From: Deinococcus sp. JMULE3
GTDB taxonomy: Bacteria; Deinococcota; Deinococci; Deinococcales; Deinococcaceae
DNA length: 64,000 nucleotides
Assembly: GCF_013337115.1 (NCBI RefSeq)
Contig: NZ_SGWE01000004.1
Location: 2,797,501-2,861,500 of the forward strand
Direction of reading: 5' to 3'
Positions within the stretch are counted from its first letter, which is position 1. The number at the start of each line of letters is the position of its first letter. A model generated the notes under the pieces. The model saw only the letters and a program-made list of their open reading frames with translations. It did no database searches and had not been told where the DNA came from. Of this stretch, positions 22,101 through 38,000 are shown in pieces. Position numbers and translations under genes: made by a program.

Positions 22101-22895
22101 ATGTATCCAGCCAATTTCGAGTATCAGAAGGCCGAGAGTGTCGATCAGGCCATCGCCGCCCTGGCCGGGAACCCGGACCTGAAAGTGATCGCGGGGGGGC
22201 ACAGCCTGCTGCCCGCCATGAAACTCCGTCTGGCGCAACCGCCGGCCCTGCTGGACATCTGGGGTATCCAGGAGATGAAGGGCATCACCCGTGACGGCGA
22301 CTGGTTCGTGGTGGGCGCGATGACCACCCACGCGGACGTGCTGCGCAGCGACCTCCCCCTGTTCCCTGAGGTGGCGGGCTGGGTCGGCGACCCGATGGTC
22401 CGCAACCGCGGCACCATCGGCGGCAGTCTGGCGCACGCCGACCCCAGCGCCGACTACCCCGCCGCCGCCCTGGCGCTGGGCGTGGAGTTCGTCATCCGCG
22501 GCCCCGACGGTGAACGCACCGTCCACGCCGACGACATGTTCCAGGGCATGTTCGAGAGCGCCGTGCAGCCCGGCGAACTCCTGACCCACATCCGCGTCCC
22601 CGCGACCACGCAGGCGAGCGCGTACGAGAAGTTCCGCCACCCTGCCAGCCACTACGCCGTCGTGGGCGTCGCCGTCGTCCGGCACGCCGACGGGAGGGTC
22701 CGCGCCGCGTACACCGGCGCCGCCGAGAAAGCCCACCGCCTGAACAAACTGGAAGACGCCGTGAACGGCTCCCAGGCCGTCCCCACCGGACTGGTCGACG
22801 CGGGCGACCTGCTCGGCGACCGCTTCGCCAGCGCCGAGTACCGCGCGCACCTCGTGGACGTCCTCGCCGCCCGCGCCACCGAACGACTCGGGTAA
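22101..22895 (+). CDS. Molybdenum hydroxylase FAD subunit (CoxM-like)
   Basis: A 264-residue subunit. It has both FAD motifs of the family: AGGHSLLP (31-38) and TIGGSLAHADPSAD (about 109-122). It completes the S-L-M operon and delivers electrons to an unknown acceptor. GGAGGGATTC precedes the ATG. Confidence 0.92.
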   Translation: MYPANFEYQKAESVDQAIAALAGNPDLKVIAGGHSLLPAMKLRLAQPPALLDIWGIQEMKGITRDGDWFVVGAMTTHADVLRSDLPLFPEVAGWVGDPMVRNRGTIGGSLAHADPSADYPAAALALGVEFVIRGPDGERTVHADDMFQGMFESAVQPGELLTHIRVPATTQASAYEKFRHPASHYAVVGVAVVRHADGRVRAAYTGAAEKAHRLNKLEDAVNGSQAVPTGLVDAGDLLGDRFASAEYRAHLVDVLAARATERLG

Positions 22896-22902
22896 ACCCG
22901 AT

Positions 22903-23442
22903 TCAGGGCCAGCGGCACCCGGGCACCCAGCCGGGTGCCGCTGGCCGTTCCAGAACCACGCGCACACTCACGTCCGGCGGAACGTCTACCACCCCGGAAT
23001 CCCCCAGCGTGCGGGAGTACCCACCCTCGACCAGCGCCGAGAGCTCGACGGTCAGCGGACCGTACGACCAGACCTCCGGGAAGTCCGTGTCCGGGTTCCT
23101 CAGCGCCTGCCAGATCCGCTCGCCCAGCACCTTCCGGTCCCCGGCGGCCAACCCGAAACAACGCGTGGCGTACTCGCGCGCCAGTCGGCCCAGGCGACTG
23201 CCCAGGTCCGGCAGCGCGTACGGATACGACGGACTCTGCGTGTTGAACGCCAGCACCACCCGCGTCACCTGCCCACGGTCGCCCGACAGGAGCACGTCCA
23301 GTTCACTGTCGATCCGCACGATCACCCCACCCCCCTCCGCCGGAACGGTGGCCGCCGAACGGGCACCCTCCAGCAGGACCGGCGTCCGGGTGACGGACAG
23401 AGGAGCCGCGACGAGCAGACCGCTGAGCAGGACTGGCCACAT
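22903..23442 (-). CDS. Exported protein of unknown function
   Basis: A 179-residue protein with a short signal peptide (WPVLLSGLLVAAPLS). The mature part has beta-rich stretches (GGGVIVRIDSELDVLLSGDRGQVTRVVLAFNTQSPSYPYALPDLG) and two cysteines, one in ATRCFGLAAG and one in the last residues (VPGCRWP), possibly a disulfide. TACAGT lies 6 nt before the ATG at 23442. No family recognised. Confidence 0.6.
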   Translation of the reverse strand: MWPVLLSGLLVAAPLSVTRTPVLLEGARSAATVPAEGGGVIVRIDSELDVLLSGDRGQVTRVVLAFNTQSPSYPYALPDLGSRLGRLAREYATRCFGLAAGDRKVLGERIWQALRNPDTDFPEVWSYGPLTVELSALVEGGYSRTLGDSGVVDVPPDVSVRVVLERPAAPGWVPGCRWP

Positions 23443-23462
23443 GCACCGACTGTACGCCCCGG

Positions 23463-24119
23463 CTACTGGATCAGGCCCGCCACGCCGTTGATCGTCACCG
23501 CGATGATCACCGTGCCGAACACGAATGACAGCAGTGCGTGCCCCAGCAGCAGGCGCCGCATCGCGCGGGTGTTCAGGTTCGTGTCGCTCACCTGATACGT
23601 CATGCCGATCGTGACGCTCAGGTACGCGAAATCCCAGTACGTCGGCTCCTCCAGATTCCCGTCCCCGTGCGGGAACAGGATGCCGCGCCCGTCGCGGTAG
23701 TACAGCCGCGCGTAATGCAGCGCGTACTCGGTCTGCACCAGCAGCCAGCTGCCCGCCACCGTCCCCACCGCCAGCAGCGTCAGCAGCACCTCGCGAGTGC
23801 CCCTGGCGTCGTGCGCGTCGGACAGCAGGAACATCACCCCGATCAGACTCACCAGCGCCGCCGACGTCGTCAACGTGCCCGCCACCGCCCGGCTGTCGTC
23901 CTCCCGCGTCGCCAGCTCCCGCGTCCGTGCAGGCCCAGCCGTCATCATCAGAGGCCACAACTGCGCCATGACCGTCAGCGTGAACGCCACCCAGCCCAGC
24001 AGGAGGCGTGCCTCCGGCGGCCAGGTGGCCGGGGTGAGCAGCCCGGCCACCAACCCCACTCCCAGGCCGATCAGGAGACGACGCGCGGCAGGTGGGGGCC
24101 GCCGGGAAATCATGGTCAT
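23463..24119 (-). CDS. DUF1345-type integral membrane protein
   Basis: A 218-residue protein with about five helices. NLEEPTYWDFAYLSVTIGMTYQVSDTNLNTRAMRRLLLGHALLSFVFGTVI is the DUF1345 signature, with a conserved polar/aromatic stretch like an ion-channel pore region; function is unknown. TAGGCT lies 6 nt before the ATG at 24119, suggesting a leaderless message. It is divergent from the MliC-like gene. Confidence 0.8.
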   Translation of the reverse strand: MTMISRRPPPAARRLLIGLGVGLVAGLLTPATWPPEARLLLGWVAFTLTVMAQLWPLMMTAGPARTRELATREDDSRAVAGTLTTSAALVSLIGVMFLLSDAHDARGTREVLLTLLAVGTVAGSWLLVQTEYALHYARLYYRDGRGILFPHGDGNLEEPTYWDFAYLSVTIGMTYQVSDTNLNTRAMRRLLLGHALLSFVFGTVIIAVTINGVAGLIQ

Positions 24120-24192
24120 GCGGCGAGCCTACACCGGGCCCTGTCATCGCACGCTCGTGAAGCGTTCATGCCCGCTGGCTACCGTGAACACC

Positions 24193-24564
24193 ATGAACCG
24201 ACTGACCCTGACCCTCGCCACCCTGATCCTCGGCACCGCGCACGCCGCCACACCCCCCGTGCAGGTCAACTACCGCGTGTACCAGTACGCCTGCGCCGGC
24301 GGGCAGAACCTCAAGGTGTACTACGTGCAGTTCGGCGACCAGCCCATGTTCGCCATGCTCGACTGGAAGGGCCAGCGGCACGGACTGGCGCAGGCCATCA
24401 GCGCCAGCGGCGCCCGCTACGCCAGCCTCAGCGGCCCCGCCGGAGCGCGCGGCGGCCTGCAATGGTGGGAACACCAGGGCACGGCGGAACTCAGCACCTT
24501 CACCGGGAACAGCACCACCACCACGAAAACCCTCCTGACCGGCTGCAAGACCACCGGACGCTGA
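24193..24564 (+). CDS. MliC-like exported protein (C-type lysozyme inhibitor family)
   Basis: A 123-residue protein. The signal peptide is NRLTLTLATLILGTAHA. The mature part VNYRVYQYACAGGQNLKVYYVQFGDQPMFAMLDWKG...TGCK matches the MliC/PliC fold, with two cysteines that can form the family disulfide. In Gram-negatives these inhibit lysozyme; here the role is unproven. TACCGT lies 7 nt before the ATG. Confidence 0.65.
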   Translation: MNRLTLTLATLILGTAHAATPPVQVNYRVYQYACAGGQNLKVYYVQFGDQPMFAMLDWKGQRHGLAQAISASGARYASLSGPAGARGGLQWWEHQGTAELSTFTGNSTTTTKTLLTGCKTTGR

Positions 24565-24614
24565 CCGCCCTTCGGTAAGTCTTTTCGCTCTCGGTGTTGT
24601 CTCGTGGGGGCGCG

Positions 24615-24620
24615 TAAACT
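24615..24620 (+). promoter_or_regulatory. -10 box TAAACT for a leaderless mfd transcript
   Basis: TAAACT ends 6 nt before the GTG at 24627, and there is no ribosome site. A -35 box is not evident. Confidence 0.5.
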
Positions 24621-24626
24621 CTTCCG

Positions 24627-27755
<3,129 letters not shown>

Positions 27756-27772
27756 ATGAAGTTGGGAGTGGG

Positions 27773-28281
27773 GCGCCTGGCGGCGGGCCTCCCCACCCCC
27801 CAGCCCCCTACCCCAGAGGGGCAGGGGGGGCTTACGTTGCACTGGGCAAGAGTTTTTACTCGTGCGGCGTGATTGTGATGGGCGGTGACGGGTCCGGCTT
27901 CGACGCCATCCTGCCGCCCCCCTCGCAGGCCCGCGCGCTTCGCGCACGACGGCCGGTGGTGGTCTGCGGTCAGGGGCAGGGCAACCTGAAGCGACCCGCT
28001 GATCGACTTTCAAAAGACCGCTTTGGCAGAAGCTGAAAAAAGTAGAACCTTCCGGCACGCACCAAGTTGGCTGGCCCCATAACTGTCGTGGCAGACGAGC
28101 CCGTCGTGCGCGCAGCGTGCGGGGCGCACGCGGCGAGTTCGGAGGCATGCAGCCCCATACGTGGCCGAACCCGCCAGTTGCCCATCAGAAACGCCAGAGA
28201 AATACCTGCCGAGCGCAGCGACCGCTCCCCCTGCCCCCCTGGGGTAGGGGGCTGGGGGGTGGGGAGGCCCGCCGCAGGCGC
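27773..28281. repeat. 509-bp segment bounded by 58-bp inverted repeats
   Basis: The left arm (27773-27831, beginning GCGCCTGGCGGCGGGCCTCC) and the right arm (28224-28281) are near-perfect inverted copies rich in C-runs (CCCCACCCCCCAGCCCCCTA). The interior is less GC-rich (AAAAGACCGCTTTGGCAGAA) with no convincing gene. It fills the gap between mfd and ftsH, whose ends converge. It may be a MITE-like insertion or a structured RNA. Confidence 0.7.
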
Positions 28282-28320
28282 AGCCCAACGACGTCACTGC
28301 CGAACAGGCTTGTTACGACC

Positions 28321-30150
<1,830 letters not shown>

Positions 30151-30234
30151 GCTGCATCCTACGCCCGGCGGGGGGCGCCACTTCGTGAGGACGGCACTCA
30201 GCTGCCGGTCAGTTTCGCGTCATAGGGTGAGGGC

Positions 30235-30723
30235 ATGCGCAATGCGATTCTGCTCGGCACCCTGGCCCTGGGCCTCAGCGCCTGCTCCGTCACCGTCCGC
30301 CCCAACTTGGGCCTGCAGGGGTCGGGCAGCAATTTGATCACGTCGTTCCGTCCGGACCGGGGCGAGGGCAGCACGTACGCGGTGGGCGAATCGGTGCGCT
30401 TCGTGGTCAGCACCCGCTCGGCCGGGTACGTCACGCTGATCGCCCTGCAGGGCGGCGAGGCGAGCACCATCGTGCGCAACGCGTACGTGCCCGCCGGGAC
30501 GACCGTGTTCCCCCGCGCGCAGGACAATCAGGTGTACACCGTGGGGGCGCCGCGCGGCCTGCAGCGCGTCCGTGCGATCTTCACCCGCGTGCGGCCCACC
30601 AGTGACCTGGTGCTGCGCGGCACGTTCGACGACGGCCGCTGGAACGCCACGAGCACCGCGTACCTGCAGCCGTACGCCGTCGAGGATCGCGACGTGCAGG
30701 AAACGTACCTGTACATCCGCTGA
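30235..30723 (+). CDS. DUF4384-type lipoprotein
   Basis: A 162-residue lipoprotein; lipobox GLSAC with the acylated cysteine at 17. The mature part has YAVGESVRFVVSTRSAGYVTLIALQGGEASTIVRNAYVPAGTTVFP, a pattern of the DUF4384 domain (C2-like beta fold). The function is unknown. TAGGGT lies 6 nt before the ATG; the gene is divergent from ftsH. Confidence 0.7.
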   Translation: MRNAILLGTLALGLSACSVTVRPNLGLQGSGSNLITSFRPDRGEGSTYAVGESVRFVVSTRSAGYVTLIALQGGEASTIVRNAYVPAGTTVFPRAQDNQVYTVGAPRGLQRVRAIFTRVRPTSDLVLRGTFDDGRWNATSTAYLQPYAVEDRDVQETYLYIR

Positions 30724-30771
30724 CCGGACGTGTCGAGGGTCGGGGGGAGCCTGCGGGGCTTCTCCCGCCTT

Positions 30772-31662
30772 TCAGTTGGGTCGGGGGCGGTGGGCGGCGC
30801 GGTCGCGGCGTGCCGTCCGGGGGCCGGTGCGCCAGTGCCGGATGAGGGTGCGGACAGCGGCGCTGTTCAGGCCGCCCGCTTCGATCAGGGCGGCGGTCAG
30901 GTGGTCGCGTTCGGTCCGTTCCTCGCCGAGCAGCAGCAGCGCGCGGTTCTGCGCCAGTGCGGCGCGCGTGTCGTTGGTCCGCTCGGGCAGGTGCTCGCGC
31001 GGGTGCGGCCAGTCCTGGGTGGGCCAGCGGGGGGCGACCTTCACGCCTTCCTCGGCCAGCCACTGCCACAGGGCCGGGTCGGTCAGCACACTCCGGGTGT
31101 GCACGGCGTGCAGGTCCGGCTGGGCGGTCCAGCGCCACGCGCCGGGGCGGGCGTACGCGGCGCGCAGCAGGCCCACGGCGCTCACGCGGCGGGTCATGCA
31201 CGCGCGGCCCAGTCCGTCCTCGGCGGCCCAGTCGCGCAGGGTGCGGTGCAGTTCCGCGAACGTCCCGCCGGAGGCGACCACGTCCACCAGGGCCGCGCGG
31301 CGGTCCTCGCGGACCAGGGTGCGCGGGTGCAGGCCCGCCCCGGCCAGCAGGGGCCGCAGCGTGCGCGCCTGCGCCGGGGTCAGCGTGGCGCGCAGCAGGG
31401 ACACGTTCAGCGTCGCCACGCGCTGAAGGGCGGGCACGCCCGAGAGCAGCCCCAGCAGGTACGCCCGCAGCGGTTCGGGCGAGCGCCCGACGAACACCAG
31501 GTCGGCGCCGTCCGCGGCGACCAGCGTGCCCGCCAGGGCCGCCCGCAGTGCCGGGAGGTGCGCTCTGGCGTCCCCCAGGTCGGGCGTGACGCCCAGACCC
31601 TCGGGGCGGGTCAGGTCCCACACGGGGGGCCCGGCGTGCAGGTGGCGCGTGGTGCGGGTCAT
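30772..31662 (-). CDS. Protein of unknown function with phosphoribosyltransferase-like motif
   Basis: A 296-residue soluble protein. ADLVFVGRSPEPLRAYLLGLLSG and RAALVDVVASGGTFAELHRTL resemble, respectively, the first strand/loop and the PRPP-binding loop of type I phosphoribosyltransferases, where the second usually reads VDDVxxTGxT. The rest is helical and unrecognised. It could be a degenerate or specialised PRTase. The start at 31662 (MTRTTRHLHAG) is preferred over 31698. Confidence 0.45.
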   Translation of the reverse strand: MTRTTRHLHAGPPVWDLTRPEGLGVTPDLGDARAHLPALRAALAGTLVAADGADLVFVGRSPEPLRAYLLGLLSGVPALQRVATLNVSLLRATLTPAQARTLRPLLAGAGLHPRTLVREDRRAALVDVVASGGTFAELHRTLRDWAAEDGLGRACMTRRVSAVGLLRAAYARPGAWRWTAQPDLHAVHTRSVLTDPALWQWLAEEGVKVAPRWPTQDWPHPREHLPERTNDTRAALAQNRALLLLGEERTERDHLTAALIEAGGLNSAAVRTLIRHWRTGPRTARRDRAAHRPRPN

Positions 31663-31742
31663 GCCGTCATGGTGCGTCGCCGGGGCTCGGGGCTGCATCC
31701 GCCACCCGGCGCAGGGGCGGGTAGGCCGGTTATCCTGCGCGC

Positions 31743-32104
31743 ATGAGCCTCACCTTTCAGGAAGCGAGTGCGCGGGTGGACACCTTCATCGGTCAGTTCG
31801 AGGAGGGGTACTTCCCGCCGCTGTTGATGCTGGCCCGCCTGACCGAGGAGACCGGCGAGATCGCCCGCGTGATCGCGCATCAGAACGGGAAGACGCCCAA
31901 GGCGGGTGAGGACGCCGGGGATCTGGAGATGGAACTCGCGGACCTGCTGTTCGTGACGATCTGCATGGCGAACGAGCGCGGCCTGAGCCTGGAGCGGGGC
32001 TTCGAGCGGATGATGGCGAAGATCGAGCGGCGCGACGCGACCCGCTGGACTCGCAAGGAGGACCCGCAGGAAGCGGCGGACCGCGCGGCCGGGGAGGGCG
32101 CGCT

Positions 32105-32108
<4 letters not shown>
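31743..32108 (+). CDS. MazG-like nucleotide pyrophosphohydrolase
   Basis: A 121-residue all-alpha NTP pyrophosphatase. EETGEIAR (about 37-44) and ELADLLFVTICMAN (about 65-78) carry the metal-binding Glu/Asp residues of the MazG fold. Members clean up non-canonical nucleotides. TATCCT lies 6 nt before the ATG. The stop overlaps the next start by 4 bp. Confidence 0.85.
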
Positions 32109-33275
<1,167 letters not shown>

Positions 33276-33336
33276 GAGTCGAGTCGGACTGATGGGCCTA
33301 CCGTGAGGGCACTTCAACCTCGGAGGGGCTCACACC

Positions 33337-34299
33337 ATGCGTACACCGATCCTGATCCTGACCGCCGCGATCCTGACTGCCTGTGGGGGCTCGACCCCGT
33401 CCGGTCCGACCCTGCCGCCCGCCGCGACGTCCGGCACCGTGAACGGGTCGCGGATGGTCGCGCAGGGCACGTACCAGTTCAGTTTCACGCCGGTCAGTGG
33501 CGAGACCGTCACGGGGACCGCGCAGATCGATTCGGCGTCCGTCCGGAACCTCAGCGCCGGGCAGGCGAACGTGAAGGTGTGCGGGAACGTCAAGACGAAC
33601 GGGGACCTGACGGCCGCGCTGGCCCTGGATTCCACCGGCAGCATGTCCTGGAACGACCCGGACGAGCGGCGCCGTCAGGCCGGGCACGCCTTCGCCAAGC
33701 GCATGCGCAAGGAGGACATGGGCGCGGTGCTGTCCTTCGACGCGACCACCCTGCCCAGCGAGGGCCTGCGCGCCGCGTACCTGTGGCAGGACTTCACCGG
33801 GAACCAGGGCCTGATGACGGCCGCCGTGAACCACGCGACCTTCGTGGGGGGCAACACCCCGCTGTACGACGCGATCCTGGACGTCAGCGACCTGCTGGAG
33901 GCGACCGGCAAGACGAACACCCGCATCCTGATCCTGACCGACGGGGAGGACAACGCCAGCAAAGCGACCGTCGACGAGGTCGTGGCGACCGCGAACGCGA
34001 ACGGCACCCCGGTGTACATCGTGGGTCTGGACGTGACCGGCGAGGTGGACTTCGCCGTGTCGCAGGACATCACGTCCCGCACCGGGGGGTTCTTCCAGCA
34101 GACGAACGACCCTGACGAACTGACGGAGATGTTCGGCAAGCTCTTCAACAGCGCCGAGGCCGAGGGCTGCCTGGAACTCCAGTTCACGCAGAAGCCCGAA
34201 GCCGGCACGGTCGTGACCGGGGAGCTGGTCGTGAACCTCAAGGAGAACGGCAAGAAGGACAGTACGGTCGTGTCCCCCTTCAGCGTCACCGTGCAGTGA
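33337..34299 (+). CDS. von Willebrand factor A domain lipoprotein
   Basis: A 320-residue lipoprotein (lipobox LTAC, cysteine about 16). The VWA domain covers about 90-270, with MIDAS motif DSTGSM (about 96-101) and LTDGEDNAS. The C-terminal 50 residues form a beta domain (TVVTGELVVNLKENGKKDSTVV). Likely surface adhesion or protein interaction. GGAGGGG ribosome site. Its TGA stop begins the 189-bp insertion. Confidence 0.82.
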   Translation: MRTPILILTAAILTACGGSTPSGPTLPPAATSGTVNGSRMVAQGTYQFSFTPVSGETVTGTAQIDSASVRNLSAGQANVKVCGNVKTNGDLTAALALDSTGSMSWNDPDERRRQAGHAFAKRMRKEDMGAVLSFDATTLPSEGLRAAYLWQDFTGNQGLMTAAVNHATFVGGNTPLYDAILDVSDLLEATGKTNTRILILTDGEDNASKATVDEVVATANANGTPVYIVGLDVTGEVDFAVSQDITSRTGGFFQQTNDPDELTEMFGKLFNSAEAEGCLELQFTQKPEAGTVVTGELVVNLKENGKKDSTVVSPFSVTVQ

Positions 34300-34488
34300 T
34301 ACGGGATTCCAGTGATTCCAAAACATTCGGAGTCGCCCGGTGGCCCCCTCACCCTTCCGTCGCTTCGCTCCTCGGCTGCGCAGCTCTGCGAGTCCCTCCC
34401 TCTCTGCTGCGCAGCTCTCCGAGTCCCACAGGGGGAGAGGGGACAACGGAAGGCAATCACGTTGGAAGCAAGTCAATTTAATCCCGTA
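34300..34488. repeat. 189-bp element E with terminal inverted repeats and TGA on both sides
   Basis: Starts TACGGGATTCCAG and ends TTTAATCCCGTA, a 9-bp terminal inverted repeat (TACGGGATT). TGA flanks both sides (34297-34299, the VWA stop, and 34489-34491). The inside has two near-identical 21-mers, each with CTGCGCAGCTCT followed by CGAGTCCC, differing at one base. It differs from the 132-bp family except at the tip but sits in the same way. Confidence 0.75.
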
Positions 34489-34491
34489 TGA

Positions 34492-34621
34492 GAGGGACTC
34501 CGGTTGAATTTGCAAAAACTTTCAACCCGAGCGGATGCGAGTAGGAGCAGGGCGGGTTCCGGACGTGAAGCTGACAACCCGGTGACGTTCCGGGTTGTCA
34601 GCGAAACAAACGGAACCCGTA
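34492..34621. repeat. Stop-codon-abutting element, copy D (130 bp, inverted)
   Basis: Read on the minus strand it starts TACGGGTTCCGTTTG just after the TGA of the NAGPA-type gene and ends GGAGTCCCTC. The internal stem is the best of all copies: GCTGACAACCCGG with CCGGGTTGTCAGC, 13 bp perfect. The flanks are TGA (34489-34491) and TCA (34622-34624), so the target copies differ here, perhaps because element E sits next to it. Confidence 0.85.
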
Positions 34622-36475
34622 TCAGCGGCGCGCGGCGGGGGTCAGGTCGGCGCGGGGGACGAGCACGATGGCGTTCGGGACGGGGCGACTCCAGACGGTG
34701 TTCAGGTACCCGCCGAGGTTCGCGTACCCGCCCGTGACGTACGTGGTGGCGCTGCTGCCACTGTCCAGGCGCACGGCGTCACGCACGCCGGCCTTCACGA
34801 GCGCGGCGGCGAAGGCCTCGGGGCTGCCGTGTTCCAGGAACGCGATGGTGGGCTGCCCGGCGAGCGTGCCGAACGCGACCTGCCGGGTGGGGCGCCAGAT
34901 GCTCGCGGCGGTGTTGAAGCCCTCACGGGCGGGGTTCAGCGCGACGCGGCCCGATTGCACGAGCAGCGGCCCGGCGCTCAGGGCGTCGGTCGCGGCGTCC
35001 CAGCCGTCCTCACGCCAGTTCAGCGTGACGGTCAGCGGGATGTTCGCCGCGCGGGGCAGCTGCGGGAAGCGGGCCGGGTCGAACGTGAAGGCGAGGGTGC
35101 CCTCGGGCGGCGTGATCACGCCGGTCAGTGCGGAACGTACCTGTGAGGTGCCGGGGGTCACGAGCAGGGTGGTCAGGGTGTCCGCCCCGACGCGGGTGCG
35201 GCCGTCCCCGACGAACGCCGTGAGCAGGTCCGGCGCGGCCTTGGCGCGGACGCTGTTCACGGTCACGCTGAAGCCCGCGCCGCTCAGGACGTAGCGGGGG
35301 CGGGGGTACCCGAAGATCGTGTCGCCCTGCGCGGTGAAGCCCAGCGTGGCGCGTTTTTCCAGGCTGGGGGCGGTCATCAGGCCGCCCACGGCCACCAGAT
35401 CGACCGGCAGGTGCGTTCCGGGGTCGAAGTACCCGCCGTTCACGCCCGCCACGCCCCCGGCGCGCCTGACGAGGTCCGCGACGCCGCTGGCCTGCCCGGT
35501 CGGGGCGCTCACCACGCGCGGCTGGAAGCGCGCCGGGTCGAAGCTCAGCAGGTGCAGGCCGCCCAGCTGCCGGTACGTCACGCCGTCGGGCAGGGCGTCG
35601 GGGTCCACGGGTGGCGGCACGCTGCTGTCCAGGTACGTGGTCGTGTCGATCACGACCCGGTCGGGGTTGTTCAGCGTGAAGATCTCGCTGCGCCCGCCGC
35701 CGGTCGTGAGACTCACGCTGGCGCCCTGCGCGGTCTGCGCGAGGGTCAGGGTGTCGCCGGATTCCAGGGTCTGCGTGCCGGGCGTGACGGACACGCCACT
35801 CAGGGTGACGTTCAGGCCGTTCTGGAGTCGGGTGACGCTGCTCTGGGCGGCGCCGCTGAGTTCCAGCACGACCCGCTGCACCTCCACGGTGCGGTGCAGG
35901 GTGCGGCTCACGCGGACGGTGTCGAGGTTCACCGCGAACGTCGGGCTGGGCGGCGGGCCGGGCAGGGGAGAGGGTCCCGGCGTGGGCTGCGGGGCAGGCT
36001 GCAGCGTGGGTTGCGGCGCGGACGTCAGGTCCGGCGAGGGCGGCAGGGTCGCGGTGGGCACGCTGGTCGGCGCCGCGAAGTCCAGCAGGGCCGGCGTGTC
36101 GGCCAGCACCGGGACGCCCAGCGCCCCCAGCGCCGACAGTGGCACGAGCAGACTTCCGCCGCTCAACTGCGGGACGGGCAGTGGGCCGCTCAGCGTGAAG
36201 CCCACCGCGCGCCAGCCGGTCACGGGCGCGAAGCGCAGTTCCCGCGTGCCCAGTTGCAGCCGCAGGTCCGCCGGGTCGTTGCGGACGGTGACGCCCAGGC
36301 GCGGCAGGGTCCACACCGGGAGCATCTCGGCGCCGGGCAGGGTCACGGTACTCACGGCGGCCGCCTGGACCACCCCGCCGATCGCGACGGGTCGCGCGGC
36401 GGCTGCCCCCAGCAGGGCCGCGCCCAGCAGACTGGTCAGGAGGCGGGCGGCGCGGCGGGGACGACGGGGACTCAC
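34622..36475 (-). CDS. Exported AMIN-like and phosphodiester glycosidase (NAGPA) domain protein
   Basis: About 617 residues. The signal peptide is near [22 protein letters not shown]. There is a copper-amine-oxidase-like N-domain, a Pro-rich linker, an AMIN-like domain ([29 protein letters not shown]), then a C-terminal NAGPA domain ([13 protein letters not shown]...[18 protein letters not shown]). Probably cell-envelope polysaccharide processing. The GTG start at 36475 is chosen because TACACT lies 7 nt upstream and it begins just before the signal peptide. Confidence 0.78.
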   Translation of the reverse strand: MSPRRPRRAARLLTSLLGAALLGAAAARPVAIGGVVQAAAVSTVTLPGAEMLPVWTLPRLGVTVRNDPADLRLQLGTRELRFAPVTGWRAVGFTLSGPLPVPQLSGGSLLVPLSALGALGVPVLADTPALLDFAAPTSVPTATLPPSPDLTSAPQPTLQPAPQPTPGPSPLPGPPPSPTFAVNLDTVRVSRTLHRTVEVQRVVLELSGAAQSSVTRLQNGLNVTLSGVSVTPGTQTLESGDTLTLAQTAQGASVSLTTGGGRSEIFTLNNPDRVVIDTTTYLDSSVPPPVDPDALPDGVTYRQLGGLHLLSFDPARFQPRVVSAPTGQASGVADLVRRAGGVAGVNGGYFDPGTHLPVDLVAVGGLMTAPSLEKRATLGFTAQGDTIFGYPRPRYVLSGAGFSVTVNSVRAKAAPDLLTAFVGDGRTRVGADTLTTLLVTPGTSQVRSALTGVITPPEGTLAFTFDPARFPQLPRAANIPLTVTLNWREDGWDAATDALSAGPLLVQSGRVALNPAREGFNTAASIWRPTRQVAFGTLAGQPTIAFLEHGSPEAFAAALVKAGVRDAVRLDSGSSATTYVTGGYANLGGYLNTVWSRPVPNAIVLVPRADLTPAARR

Positions 36476-36544
36476 GCCGGGGAGTGTAGCGTCACGCTGC
36501 GGGCAGACTGGTGAGCGTCCCGTCAGCTCCGGCCCCGGCACTTC

Positions 36545-36608
36545 ATGATCGGTGGATGATCGGTGGTCAGTCTCAGTGACGAGCTTGTATGAAATGTGTT
36601 TTTATACT
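36545..36608 (+). promoter_or_regulatory. mglB promoter with two 11-bp tandem repeats
   Basis: ATGATCGGTGG occurs twice in perfect tandem (36545-36555, 36556-36566), one helical turn apart. The -10 TATACT (36603-36608) lies 8 nt before the ATG at 36617. The repeats could be a regulator site for mglBA or for the divergent gene. Confidence 0.5.
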
Positions 36609-36616
36609 TCCGTCAT

Positions 36617-37102
36617 ATGATCGAACCTTCACTGGCGCTGTACGGGGACGCCTTCGAACGCGTCGACGCCCTCATTCAGGAACTGCTCGACACCACCGGC
36701 GTGCGCTACGGTCTGCTCGTGGACCGCAAGGGCTTCGTCCTGTCGCACAAGGAAGCCCTGTGGGCGCCGCGCCCCCCGGCGCTGGACAGCGTCGCGACGC
36801 TGGTCGCCAGCAACGCCGCCGCGACCGCCGCGCTGGCGAACATGCTCGGCGAACGGACCTTCAGCGAGCAGATCCACCAGGGTGAGAACGGCACGCTGTA
36901 CGTGGAATCGGTCGGCACGGACTCGCTGCTGACGCTGATCTTCGACGCGAGCGTCCCGCTGGGCAAGGTGAAGGTGTACGCCAAGAAGAGCATCACGCAG
37001 ATCGCCGCGATCCTCGACGAACTCAAGGACATCCCCCCGGTGCAGCTGGGCGAGGACTTCAGCGCGGGCGCGACGTCGCTCCTCGACGACCTGCTGGGCT
37101 GA
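36617..37102 (+). CDS. mglB: MglB-like Roadblock/LC7 protein
   Basis: A 161-residue roadblock-fold protein: [22 protein letters not shown] and [31 protein letters not shown]. MglB acts as GTPase-activating partner of MglA in Myxococcus and Thermus. The next gene, 51 bp downstream, is mglA, so they form an operon. The start at 36617 (MIEPSL) is preferred to 36596 because TATACT lies between. Confidence 0.85.
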   Translation: MIEPSLALYGDAFERVDALIQELLDTTGVRYGLLVDRKGFVLSHKEALWAPRPPALDSVATLVASNAAATAALANMLGERTFSEQIHQGENGTLYVESVGTDSLLTLIFDASVPLGKVKVYAKKSITQIAAILDELKDIPPVQLGEDFSAGATSLLDDLLG

Positions 37103-37153
37103 CGCGGCCCCCGACCTTCCCTCACCGTCCGTTTTCACCACCAGAGGAGTTCC

Positions 37154-37744
<591 letters not shown>

Positions 37745-37877
37745 TACGGATTCCGTTTGTTTCGTTGATAGATCGGAACACCGCCGATCCGTCAACTCCA
37801 CGTCCGGAACCCGTTTTACTCCTGCTCGCATCCGCTCGGGTTGAACGGCTTTGTCAGCCATTCAACCGGAGTCCATA
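37745..37877. repeat. Stop-codon-abutting element, copy C (133 bp)
   Basis: Starts TACGGATTCCGTTTG right after the TAA of mglA and ends GAGTCCATA, followed by TAA (37878-37880). Here the flanks are TAA rather than TGA, on both sides. Hairpins: GTTGA..GATCGG with CCGATC..TCAAC, and GGTTGAA..GGCT with AGCC..TTCAACC. Confidence 0.9.
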
Positions 37878-38000
37878 TAATCCGGACTCCCGCGTCCCGC
37901 CTGGATTCCCTCCGGGTGGGACCGTTCGTGTGGGCGCGGGCAGGTCCCTGCCGGGCGGGGGTGGGGTGGCCGGGCGGCGCATCCCGTATGCTGAGGCGTA

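Noticed and set aside
30581..31621. Arg/Pro/Gly-rich antisense and alternate frames around the lipoprotein and PRTase-like genes
   Set aside because: Typical high-GC shadow frames overlapping better-supported genes.
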